Shown: positions 16,257 to 23,112 of the stretch, one piece after another
How positions within the stretch are numbered: position 1 is the first letter of the stretch
Layout of the letters: each line of letters begins with the position of its first letter
Assembly: GCA_002505185.1 (NCBI GenBank)
Contig: DAUP01000041.1
Coordinates: 1-25,679, forward strand
Source of the DNA: Ferroplasmaceae archaeon UBA567
GTDB taxonomy: Archaea; Thermoplasmatota; Thermoplasmata; Thermoplasmatales; Thermoplasmataceae
Length of the DNA: 25,679 bases
Direction of reading: 5' to 3'
Translations under genes and position numbers: made by a program
Notes under the pieces: model-generated
Told to the model about the DNA's origin: nothing
The model's input: only the letters and a program-made list of their open reading frames with translations
Databases searched by the model: none

Positions 16257-17016
16257 TTAAGAAGCATGCATGTCCCGTGATGCTTTTGCCAGAGCCATTA
16301 CATTATCACTGTATGGATTATCACTCAAATTATTCTCAAGGATCATATTAATACCGGTATCTATGAGTTTGATCTGTTCCACTTAATTTAGGACGGTTAT
16401 AATTGAGAATATATAAAAATATTATAATATCCCAAAAGTGTGCTATATTCGCGATTATTGGCAGATATACGAAGATAGGGATTAACCATTCCCAGAACAT
16501 AATTTACCTAGTAACCCAGTAAAAATCACACGGATATACTGTAAAAATATGATGATAAGGTTCGCCTATGGAGATACAGCAAAATAAATGATTTTATTAA
16601 TCTAACCATATCATCATAAGTGTCCAAATTTAGAGGGGACACACCAAGTTTAACTATTTTTATCATGGTTAACCCTTTTCTCTTAAAATGCATTCTATGC
16701 CTTGCAAATACAGATTGTATACTCTCTTTTCCAAATACAGCTCTTATGTATTCAGGATTCTCCATATTCTGGAACAATGCAAGGGAAACACCTGTCTGTG
16801 CTAGAATATTCCCTGTTGATGTATTGCCATTCCTCTTCCTTAGATTCCTTCTGAGTTTCCTGAAGAACTGCTCCATTCCATTGTTAGTACGTGGTATTGT
16901 ATTGTCTGCATTGTTTGCAAATAGCATTTCCTCCCTTTCATGGTATTTTTCAATGATGTATTTTGCTGCTTTGAATATATGTTCAGGTATGTTTGCATGG
17001 ATGAATATATCCATTT
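16257..17016 (-). pseudogene. IS-C transposase fragment, interrupted
   Basis: The upstream part (16652-17016) encodes MDIFIHANIPEHIFKAAKYI... through NNGMEQFFRKLRRNLRKRNGN to GLTMIKIVKL. The C-terminal part (16257-16370) encodes KLIDTGINM... to ALAKASRDMHAS and a TAA stop. Together they correspond to the last third of the IS-A transposase, including the catalytic Glu. The 276-bp insertion splits them, with agttt (plus strand; the KL codons) duplicated on each side. The N-terminal two thirds are gone. Not functional. Confidence 0.8.
16371..16646 (-). mobile_element. 276-bp non-autonomous element, copy 1
   Basis: It is flanked by the 5-bp direct repeat agttt (16366-16370 and 16647-16651), which marks it as a discrete insertion into IS-C. 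Ends are imperfect inverted repeats of the form TGTYCC...TAAWTTWGGAC. A second copy in opposite orientation at 19386-19661 differs at one base. It encodes no transposase, so it is a MITE-like element that would need a helper. Confidence 0.78.
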
Positions 17017-17019
17017 CAC

Positions 17020-17244
17020 ACTACAAAAAGAGGTAATCCATTAATAAGGTATGCTCTGTATCTATCAACTATACCTGCAATAAAGTATAATCCAGTAATC
17101 AAACGATATTGCACAAGGAAGAAGAATGATGGAATGAAAGGAAATAAGCTATTAATTGCATCTTCCAACAAATTGTTGAATATCATATACTCTGTATTGA
17201 AGAATAATAAGGATTTTAAAGATCCTTTAAATAAAATAAATTAA
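17020..17244 (+). pseudogene. IS110-family transposase, C-terminal fragment
   Basis: A 74-codon open stretch without a start codon reads TTKRGNPLIRYALYLSTIPA, then IKYNPVIKRYCTRKKNDGMKG and NKLLIASSNKLLNIIYSVLKNNKDF, and ends with TAA at 17244. This is the C-terminal (transposase_20) domain of IS110-type DEDD recombinases, including the R-G-N-P-x-x-R motif. The N-terminal RuvC-like domain is missing. The fragment abuts the broken edge of IS-C, so a deletion or recombination joined them. Confidence 0.75.
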
Positions 17245-17613
17245 AAATAATTAAAGGAAATGCGTAATTTTGAATATTAATAGCGTAAACTATAGTAGTT
17301 ATCAATATTTATGTGTCAAAAGTTAAATTAACATAGTATACTGATATTCAATGCAACGAAAAGGAGAAAAGGCAGTGTGAGCGCAAACCAAAGAATCATT
17401 ACACCTTCCAACAATGTTTTAACCACCCTTAAGATCCCCAGATTTTCATAAATCCCATCATTTCTTTCTCTAATCTAACTCCACAAGTCCTTCGTCCACG
17501 GTTACGAAGTCGCTCTTCAGCCTTGATAATGAAAAATCAGGAAAAGATATAAAACATGTTATGTGATACATTAGACTTCAGAGAAATTCTTTCATTCGAC
17601 CATTTCATGCTTC
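17245..17613. other. Gap with short unassigned frames
   Basis: About 370 bp between the IS110 fragment and the methyltransferase gene. On the minus strand, a 33-codon ORF (17470-17571, begins MYHITCFISFPDFSLS, ends VTVDEGLVELD) is followed in another frame by about 48 codons ending at 17328 that include a clear membrane helix (GVMILWFALTLPFLLFVAL). The two may be remains of one gene, but I cannot assign either. Nothing else is visible. Confidence 0.4.
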
Positions 17614-18783
17614 TTATCCTTCCGGGATCCAAGAGATGATGGCCGTGCGTATATTCATTTGCTGCTGAATACTTTCCTTTTTTGATATAAGCATCTCTTT
17701 TAGCAGTTTTATTTCATTGGGGTTATCTCGTATCCCTAATAGACCAGAAAGCATTTCCATGATCTGGGTTGGTTCAGGCATTCTGATCTCTCTCTGTTCG
17801 CTGTAGACCGAGACATCGGCGATTATGCCCATATTCAGCATTGTTGAATAAATGTCTGTAAAAGTTAGCATGACAGGCAGGGGATCAGAAGGGTGAAATA
17901 CTGGCCATATGTCCTTCAGGAATCCAAATATATGATCTACATGGACAACCAGTATGCATTTCTTGCTTGCGGAACGCTCCATTGCATGTATAAATTCAAC
18001 AGGATCATCGGCGAATTGAATTACAAAAGATGCAAACGTGACTTCAGCGCGTACCGTTTCTTTTGTAGGCCAAGAATCTGGAACTACTTTTATGCTTGGC
18101 ATAACACCTGCTTTCTCCGCGTTTGAAAGGAGCCACTTGCGCATTTCTCCGCTTGGCTCTATAGCTGTCACAGAGCATCCCGATTGTGCAAGCGGTATTG
18201 CAAATCTGCCGGTACCACTTCCTATGTCTATTATGGAACGATCGGGACCAAGGTTTTGCAGAATTTTTTGATACAATGGAGATGTCCTTGGATCAATGGA
18301 TTGTGATAACTTATTCAGATTGTCGGCCATTATTTTCATAACAGCCGGAGTCAGCATTCTGGATCCGAGCTTTTCTGCATTCATATCATAACCACCGAAA
18401 GAATTTACTATTCCTTTGAGTTTTTTTTCCACCTCGTCCAGAAAAGCCTCCACATCATTTGAACTGTTCGGACTGAGTATATGGAATATCTCGCCGGGCA
18501 ACTGAACTGATATCTCAGAATGATCGCTTGCCTTTTTCACTATGAGGTGGCATGGGAGAACCGATTCCAACCTGGCATCTATCGCAAGCGCTCTACTGGC
18601 AAATCCTGCATTACAGATATCATATGTCCTGAGTTCTGTGTAGTCTAATCCTTTGCTTTTCAGGATTTCGCTGGTTTTTATCTCTGCCAGAACGGCAAAA
18701 CCATTCTTTTTCACCACGGCTGGTACATCAGAACACGCCTCCTCAAATGTCAGCTTGGAATCTATCCTGTATTCTATTGCCAT
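17614..18783 (-). CDS. DUF302 domain fused to a SAM-dependent methyltransferase
   Basis: The 389-aa protein has two domains. Residues 1-125 match DUF302 (LTFEEACSDVPAVVKKNGFAVLAEI, then YDICNAGFASRAL and LPCHLIVKK), a small alpha/beta fold whose role is unknown and which is often found in metal- or sulfur-related neighbourhoods. Residues about 140-389 form a class I methyltransferase with motif I IIDIGSGTGRF (184-194), the acidic end of strand 2 (AIEPSGEM) and a later ASFVIQFADDP strand. No cysteine-rich arsenic-binding motif typical of ArsM is seen. It starts one base after the stop of the SHOCT gene, so the two are one operon read from a promoter near 19000. Substrate unknown; a metal, metalloid or thiol compound is a guess from context. 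Confidence 0.78.
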   Translation of the reverse strand: MAIEYRIDSKLTFEEACSDVPAVVKKNGFAVLAEIKTSEILKSKGLDYTELRTYDICNAGFASRALAIDARLESVLPCHLIVKKASDHSEISVQLPGEIFHILSPNSSNDVEAFLDEVEKKLKGIVNSFGGYDMNAEKLGSRMLTPAVMKIMADNLNKLSQSIDPRTSPLYQKILQNLGPDRSIIDIGSGTGRFAIPLAQSGCSVTAIEPSGEMRKWLLSNAEKAGVMPSIKVVPDSWPTKETVRAEVTFASFVIQFADDPVEFIHAMERSASKKCILVVHVDHIFGFLKDIWPVFHPSDPLPVMLTFTDIYSTMLNMGIIADVSVYSEQREIRMPEPTQIMEMLSGLLGIRDNPNEIKLLKEMLISKKESIQQQMNIRTAIISWIPEG

Positions 18784-18784
18784 A

Positions 18785-18979
18785 TTATTGTCCCGACGTA
18801 ATCTCGTTTTTCATGCTCTTGTACTCTTCCATGCTGATTTCACCCTTCGCATAACGGATATTCAGGATACCCATCGCTGTCATAATGCTGTCGTCCGATT
18901 TGCTGCCCATGTTTCCATGGTCATGCATGTTGTGCTCGCCACTTCCTTTTTCTGAATGATTCATACATCCGCAAGACAT
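18785..18979 (-). CDS. Small His/Cys/Met-rich SHOCT-domain protein
   Basis: 64 aa. The N-terminal half is loaded with possible metal ligands (MSCGCMNHSEKGSGEHNMHD, then HGNMGSK). The C-terminal half is a SHOCT domain (MGILNIRYAKGEISMEEYKSMK), a short helical oligomerisation module found at the ends of many prokaryotic proteins. It is the first gene of an operon with the DUF302-methyltransferase, one base apart. An AT-rich promoter-like stretch (about 19000-19012, minus strand) precedes ATG 18979, and IS-D begins just beyond it. The Met/His-rich head recalls copper-binding peptides; metal binding is inference. Confidence 0.75.
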   Translation of the reverse strand: MSCGCMNHSEKGSGEHNMHDHGNMGSKSDDSIMTAMGILNIRYAKGEISMEEYKSMKNEITSGQ

Positions 18980-19022
18980 GCTCTAACAATTACGGGGTGA
19001 TACTTAATACTTATGTTTGCAC

Positions 19023-19385
19023 CTATACCGGACATTGAGTGTCTGCCCCATTACGATGTAGATACAGAAAATTGCTGTACTTTTAGATATTTTTCTATAC
19101 ACCCCAATTGTTATCTGAGCTATTGTATTGTAAATCCAGTATTTATACCGATAATTAACATGGAAAATTCTATGCTCTTGCAGATTTTATTGACTCAAAA
19201 AGTTTATCTGTATATGGATTGTCTTTTATTCTGCTGTTTATTATCATATCAGTGCCCTTTTCAACAAGCTGTATAATCTTTTTATGTGTCATTCCATTAT
19301 TCCCGTATGGCATAATGTGCTTTGCCAGTACTGAAGCAATATTGTTGTTTCCAAATACTGCCTTTACATAATCCTTATTCTCTAT
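19023..19385 (-). mobile_element. Insertion sequence IS-D, left-end fragment of an IS-B-type element
   Basis: The left terminus (CTATACCGGACATTGAG...) matches that of IS-B, and the coding part is close to identical to IS-B at 14000-14190. The element breaks off at 19385, exactly where the second 276-bp element starts. Right end and target duplication are lost. Confidence 0.75.
19170..19385 (-). pseudogene. IS-D transposase, last 71 codons
   Basis: Encodes IENKDYVKAVFGNNNIASVL... to KDNPYTDKLFESIKSARA and a TAG stop. This is the normal C-terminus of the IS-B-type transposase and shows what IS-B lost by frameshift. The rest of the gene is absent. The open frame continues into the 276-bp element only by chance. 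Confidence 0.78.
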
Positions 19386-19661
19386 TGGTGTGTCCCCTCT
19401 AAATTTGGACACTTATGATGATATGGTTAGATTAATAAAATCATTTATTTTGCTGTATCTCCATAGGCGAACCTTATCATCATATTTTTACAGTATATCC
19501 GTGTGATTTTTACTGGGTTACTAGGTAAATTATGTTCTGGGAATGGTTAATCCCTATCTTCGTATATCTGCCAATAATCGCGAATATAGCACACTTTTGG
19601 GATATTATAATATTTTTATATATTCTCAATTATAACCGTCCTAAATTAAGTGGAATAGATC
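19386..19661 (+). mobile_element. 276-bp non-autonomous element, copy 2
   Basis: Inverse orientation to the copy at 16371-16646 and identical apart from one C/T difference near the end. Here the flanks do not share a target duplication: one side is IS-D and the other a broken IS4-type transposase. An insertion followed by deletion, or recombination between elements, produced this junction. The two inverted copies bracket the methyltransferase operon. Confidence 0.75.
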
Positions 19662-20411
19662 ATACTCCCTCCTTTTATTATCAATATCCGGTGATACAAG
19701 CCTCAATTCCAATCCATTCCTGAACCCTACAATCTTAGAGTTGAACGTTTCCTCTTTTATTACAGTATAATCGGCATTCTTCCTGAGCCTTGAAACAAAG
19801 TTAATATTATTCTCCTTTAATTCCTTAAGCCTGTCATAGCTATAGTACCCTAAATCAAATGTTAAAACAGTATTGCCAGACATGTATTCGTTTATATGCC
19901 ATAACAGATCATCAAATACTTTGGAATCATTTACATTTGCAGGTGTTATTATTGCCTTCAATGGCAATGCATAGTGATTTGTTTTAGCTGCAATATGGAT
20001 CTTTATCCCATTTCTCCTTTTCTCCCTCTGGTATATGCCGGAACCATTAACCATTGTTTCTATAAATGTAGAATCTATTGCCAGAATACTGTATAGTTTG
20101 TCAAGATAATCATGGTATATATCATACCTGTGTGCCTTTATGAATGTGTTTAAAAGGCTGTAGAATACCTTCTCAGATATAGTGTATGGCCTTTTATTGT
20201 TGAGCTTTGACAGCTGTGATTTGCTTATTCCATTGTTATATGCTATATCTGTAAGGTCATTCTTTTTAATTATCCCTTTTGCTAATATGGATAGATGTGC
20301 TGACAGGTTAAACTTCTTAGAATAGCTGTCTATGCCTATTCCTTCAACCTTTGATTCCCTTGATATTTTATTGCAGTGTTTTTTAAGAATTTTATTGACA
20401 TGCTTGAACAT
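19662..20411 (-). pseudogene. IS4/IS5-superfamily transposase, C-terminally truncated
   Basis: About 250 codons from ATG 20411 survive. The DDE core shows Asp113 (LAIDSTFIET) and Asp186 (VLTFDLGYYSYDRLKEL, followed by NNINFVSRLRKNADY), both typical of IS4/ISH-type transposases. An upstream helical part has KSQLSKLNNKRPYTISEKVF. The region with the third acidic residue (Y-x2-R-x3-E-x6-K) is missing, because the 276-bp element replaces everything after REYD. Intact relatives are around 350-400 aa. Not functional. Confidence 0.75.
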
Positions 20412-20650
20412 GATTATAAATTAAGGCTCTTCGCACTTTCGTATGGGTAAATAAAAATGATAGACCGCAGAGAGGCTTCATTTATTGGGTTTTATCGCTC
20501 ATCATAAAAGACTGGTCTCGCTGGGCATCCGCTAACTCCCACTGACCTTAAAAAACCGGCTTTCCTTGTTATCCCATTGATGGGGACCCACATGAAAGTG
20601 GGAAGAACCTAAATTAAATCATAGAATAAATATGATACGGTCATACATAA
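20412..20650. other. IS debris with two adjacent hairpins (possible TnpB right-end/omega-RNA remnant)
   Basis: The first part probably holds the outer end of the IS4-type element (around GGCTCTTCGCACTTTCG at 20426-20442). At 20573-20602 two hairpins follow each other: cccat-tg-atggg and cccac-atgaaa-gtggg, ending GGAAGAACCT at 20610. Tandem GC hairpins followed by a gaagaacc-type end resemble the right ends of IS605/IS1341-type elements, where the TnpB guide RNA scaffold lies. No tnpB reading frame remains. Speculative. Confidence 0.3.
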
Positions 20651-21628
20651 TGGTTAAATACTGGAAACTGGTATGTTATTATTGGAATTGTTTTTGAGAT
20701 TATTGGTATCATAGCTTTTTTATTGGCAGGTAATGCACCAGAACTATTTCTAGCAAGGGCTATGCAGGGTTTAGCAAGTGGTGCAATATCTGGTCCAGCA
20801 GGTGCATTATTATTTCATTATCGTGGAAAAACAGGTGCAATCCTAACATCTTTTTCAACATCATCAGGAATCGCGGTGGGGCCATTACTTGGCGGTTTTA
20901 TGGCTGAATATTTACCTTTCCCTTTAAAACTGGTATATATTATCTCATTAATAATTACTATAATTCCTTTTATTTTTATTATTCCTGTAATAAATAGATT
21001 CAGAATAGATAACAATCATAATGTTTTTAAATTCCATTTTCCAAAACTGGATATGGAAGCAAAGAATTTATTTATATTAAGTGCAGCCACAGCATCTATT
21101 GCCTGGTCTATTACCGTATTTTATTTGTCTTTGTCACCGTTTTATATTATAGAGTTATTGAACATTTCAAATATAGCAATAACAGGTTTATTAGTATTTT
21201 TGATGTTAGTAATATCTTCAATAATGCAGATTTTATCAATGAAAATTAATATATTTAATTCTTTAACTATTGGGATAATTTCTATTATTATTGGCATTAT
21301 CCTCATTATTGTATCATTGCCGTTTAAATCTATATTAATTTTTAGTGCAGCAACAATCACGATTGGAATAGGGGGCGGATTTGCCTTTACAGGAGCTACC
21401 AGGGGAATCAGGACAATTGCACCTCCATTAAGAATGGGTAATGTTTTATCAAATTATTATATGATACTTTATTTCTGTATGGGATTTTCTGATATTATTC
21501 TAGGACTTATAGATAATATGTTAGGATTATTCAATGGGATTTTATATTATGGTTCCAGTTTAATAATTATTTCATTAGTAATTATAATATTTCTATATAG
21601 GCATAGAATGAAAATAATTATAGATTAA
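20651..21628 (+). pseudogene. MFS transporter, 5'-truncated
   Basis: The frame is open from 20651 (after a TAA) and reads WYVIIGIVFEIIGIIAFLLAGN followed by LFLARAMQGLASGAISGPAGALL. This is helix 3 and the A-R-x-x-Q-G motif of 12-helix drug/sugar exporters. About nine or ten helices follow, with a central hydrophilic loop (INRFRIDNNHN...). The first 60 or so residues are missing, and the only starts are unlikely ones such as TTG 20723 inside helix 3. An IS remnant lies just upstream, so an insertion or deletion cut off the 5' end. The protein is very rich in isoleucine and its DNA is the most AT-rich coding stretch of the island. Confidence 0.7.
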
Positions 21629-21672
21629 TATCGTTTTATATTAGATTTTTATTATATAAATATTATTGATTT

Positions 21673-22908
21673 TTATTTCTCACCATTCCTGGATTCTTCT
21701 TTGAATCTCTTCAGCAGCTCCGGATCCTTTAAAATTTCTTCCAGGATTTCCTCAATCATTTTATTTTTGAATCCTTCCGGGGCTTTTTCCAGGATGCTCT
21801 TGGTCATTCCAGGTATAACAGAGGAGCTTTTCAGTGTGGACACAATATTGTTTTCCTTATCCTTGTATTCCAGGGCCAGCTTCTCATTGAATGGCATAAA
21901 GCAATTTGTGCAGTATAATGCAGTTGAAGCGTTTAAATGGTCGCATCTCGGGCATTTCTTAGGCTTTTCCTCTATTATCCGATCCTCATCTACATGTATT
22001 CCATAGGCTTTTAGGATCGCATTATCCTGGCCCCTTCCAGACAAATGCACATATATTGCAGTCATCTGGCTACCATGCACCCATCCCATTTGATTCTCAC
22101 GTGGTGCTTCCGGAACTTTAGAAGCCAGCATTGAGGCCCTGGTATGCCTGAACAGATGCGGATATATCCTTTTCTCTATTCCTGCACGCCTTCTCACATT
22201 AATAAATAATCTTCTGATAGCAGTATATTGCAGCTGCTTATGCATGGTAGTACCCTGCAGGCCGGTAAAAAGGTATTCATCCCTGCCATCCTTGGTTTTT
22301 AAGTAATCCCTCAGGTAAGCGATTGAATCTCCTATTATCCTTACACTGCGGTTTCCCGTCTTTCCATGCACATGCAATAATGCACCGTATTCATCATAAA
22401 CAACATCTTTTATCCTCAGGTCCAGTATTTCCCCTATCCTGCACCCTGAATCGTATGGAATGGAGATAATTGCCTTATCCCTGGCATTGTTGCAGTTGTT
22501 AATCATTTCATCTATATCTGCCCTGGTAATAAGATCCATCTTCTTGTCATGGCTTGGCTTCCGGCTAACTTTAAGATTTGCCATATAATCGGGTAGTGTG
22601 CCAAATTTCCATCTGTAGAACCGTTTCATCACGTTTTCATAATCAATTAAAGTCTGGTCCGTGTATTTTTTCTTGAAGTCCAGGAGCATTGTTATAATTG
22701 CCCTCTTGTCCGGGTTAAGGAACTTATCCTGAAGATTGTTGTAAATAATCCTTAGCTTTGTCAAATAGAATAATTCCCTGAAACCTGTTATGCCTGTTAT
22801 CTTGACTTCATCAACAAAATCTAATATTGCATTCCTGGCTTCTGCGTTTATCTTCCCTAATCTTGTATGCTCTGATTTTATATCCCTTTCTACCCCATAT
22901 ATTGCCAT
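21673..22908 (-). CDS. Tyrosine recombinase (island integrase)
   Basis: 411 aa. It has a core-binding SAM-like domain (about residues 60-115) and a catalytic domain with the full active site: Arg157 (GCRIGE), Lys183 (HGKTG), His251 and Arg254 (HLFRHTR), His278 (GWVHGS) and nucleophile Tyr286 (TAIYVHLS). A zinc ribbon follows (C319/C322/C333/C336), then a charged helical tail. It cuts and rejoins DNA at the attachment cores to insert or excise the island. The gene is uninterrupted and starts 40 nt from the right core, reading into the island, as is usual for tRNA-targeting elements. It is not split by attP as SSV-type integrases are, so it survives integration intact and excision remains possible. 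Confidence 0.9.
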   Translation of the reverse strand: MAIYGVERDIKSEHTRLGKINAEARNAILDFVDEVKITGITGFRELFYLTKLRIIYNNLQDKFLNPDKRAIITMLLDFKKKYTDQTLIDYENVMKRFYRWKFGTLPDYMANLKVSRKPSHDKKMDLITRADIDEMINNCNNARDKAIISIPYDSGCRIGEILDLRIKDVVYDEYGALLHVHGKTGNRSVRIIGDSIAYLRDYLKTKDGRDEYLFTGLQGTTMHKQLQYTAIRRLFINVRRRAGIEKRIYPHLFRHTRASMLASKVPEAPRENQMGWVHGSQMTAIYVHLSGRGQDNAILKAYGIHVDEDRIIEEKPKKCPRCDHLNASTALYCTNCFMPFNEKLALEYKDKENNIVSTLKSSSVIPGMTKSILEKAPEGFKNKMIEEILEEILKDPELLKRFKEESRNGEK

Positions 22909-22932
22909 TACTTTGCTATTGATACAGAGGGA

Positions 22933-22944
22933 TTTAACCTTTTA
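22933..22944 (-). repeat. Right arm repeat of the island (tttaacctttta on plus strand)
   Basis: Exact inverse complement of 8156-8167, 4 nt inside the right core. It also lies in the integrase promoter region, so integrase binding here could repress its own gene. Confidence 0.6.
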
Positions 22945-22948
22945 GCAG

Positions 22949-22966
22949 TAAGCCGCCGACGGGATT
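22949..22966 (+). repeat. tRNA-proximal attachment core
   Basis: Matches 8133-8150 over 18 bases and ends inside the tRNA T-loop. It covers the discriminator, the acceptor 3' strand and the T-stem 3' strand, so strand exchange here leaves the tRNA gene intact. Confidence 0.88.
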
Positions 22967-23024
22967 CGGTCCCGCGACCTCGTGCTTACCAAGCACGCGC
23001 TCTACCAGGCTGAGCTACGACGGC
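22951..23024 (-). tRNA. tRNA-Thr (anticodon GGU)
   Basis: A 74-nt cloverleaf: acceptor stem GCCGTCG/CGGCGGC with one G-U pair, D stem GCTC/GAGC, anticodon stem CGTGC/GCACG with loop TTGGTAA (anticodon GGT in DNA), variable loop AGGTC, T stem GCGGG/CCCGT and loop ACCGAAT, discriminator T. GGU reads Thr codons ACC/ACU, and U73 fits archaeal tRNA-Thr. There is no intron and no encoded CCA. The T loop begins A-C instead of the usual T-T. A TATA-like TTTATACAC on the minus strand near 23048-23056 would serve as promoter. It is the integration target of the island and diverges from mcm. Confidence 0.93.
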
Positions 23025-23082
23025 ATTAAGGGTTAATAACAAGTGTGTATAAATTATTTTTGAATTTTTATTGAATAAAGTG

Positions 23083-23090
23083 TTAAATAC
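23083..23090 (+). promoter_or_regulatory. TATA-like box of mcm
   Basis: TTAAATAC lies about 26 nt before ATG 23113, which predicts a leaderless transcript. A second AT run (TTATATATAATAA, about 23092-23104) is closer. Confidence 0.4.
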
Positions 23091-23112
23091 TTATTATATA
23101 TAATAATTTTAG

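Larger units (their letters stand above)
16057..17019 (-). mobile_element. Insertion sequence IS-C, broken copy with IS-A-type end
   Basis: The left terminus (16057-16079, CTATGGCAATTATATACCG...) matches the IS-A end. The element is interrupted by the 276-bp element at 16371-16646. It is cut off at about 17019, where IS110-like sequence begins. Its right half, orfA and right terminus are missing. Confidence 0.75.
8133..22966. mobile_element. Integrated genomic island in tRNA-Thr(GGU), about 14.8 kb
   Basis: Both ends carry the 18-bp direct repeat taagccgccgacgggatt (8133-8150 and 22949-22966). The right copy is the 3' end of an intact tRNA-Thr gene. A tyrosine recombinase gene starts 40 nt from that copy and reads inward. 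A 12-bp inverted repeat sits just inside each core. Contents: hsdM fragment, CDF exporter, membrane protein, SHOCT and DUF302-methyltransferase operon, truncated MFS gene, integrase and many insertion sequences. No replication or conjugation gene is visible, so the element is either a small integrative island or the worn remains of a plasmid or virus. Mobility is inferred from structure only. Confidence 0.85.

Noticed and set aside
16371..19661. Possibility that the segment between the two 276-bp copies is currently inverted
   Set aside because: The clean 5-bp duplication and the continuous IS-C reading frame around copy 1 show that the segment is in the orientation in which that insertion occurred.
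19532..19723. 63-codon plus-strand frame with hydrophobic residues across copy 2 of the 276-bp element
   Set aside because: It crosses the element boundary into the broken transposase and has no counterpart ending in copy 1, so it is fortuitous.
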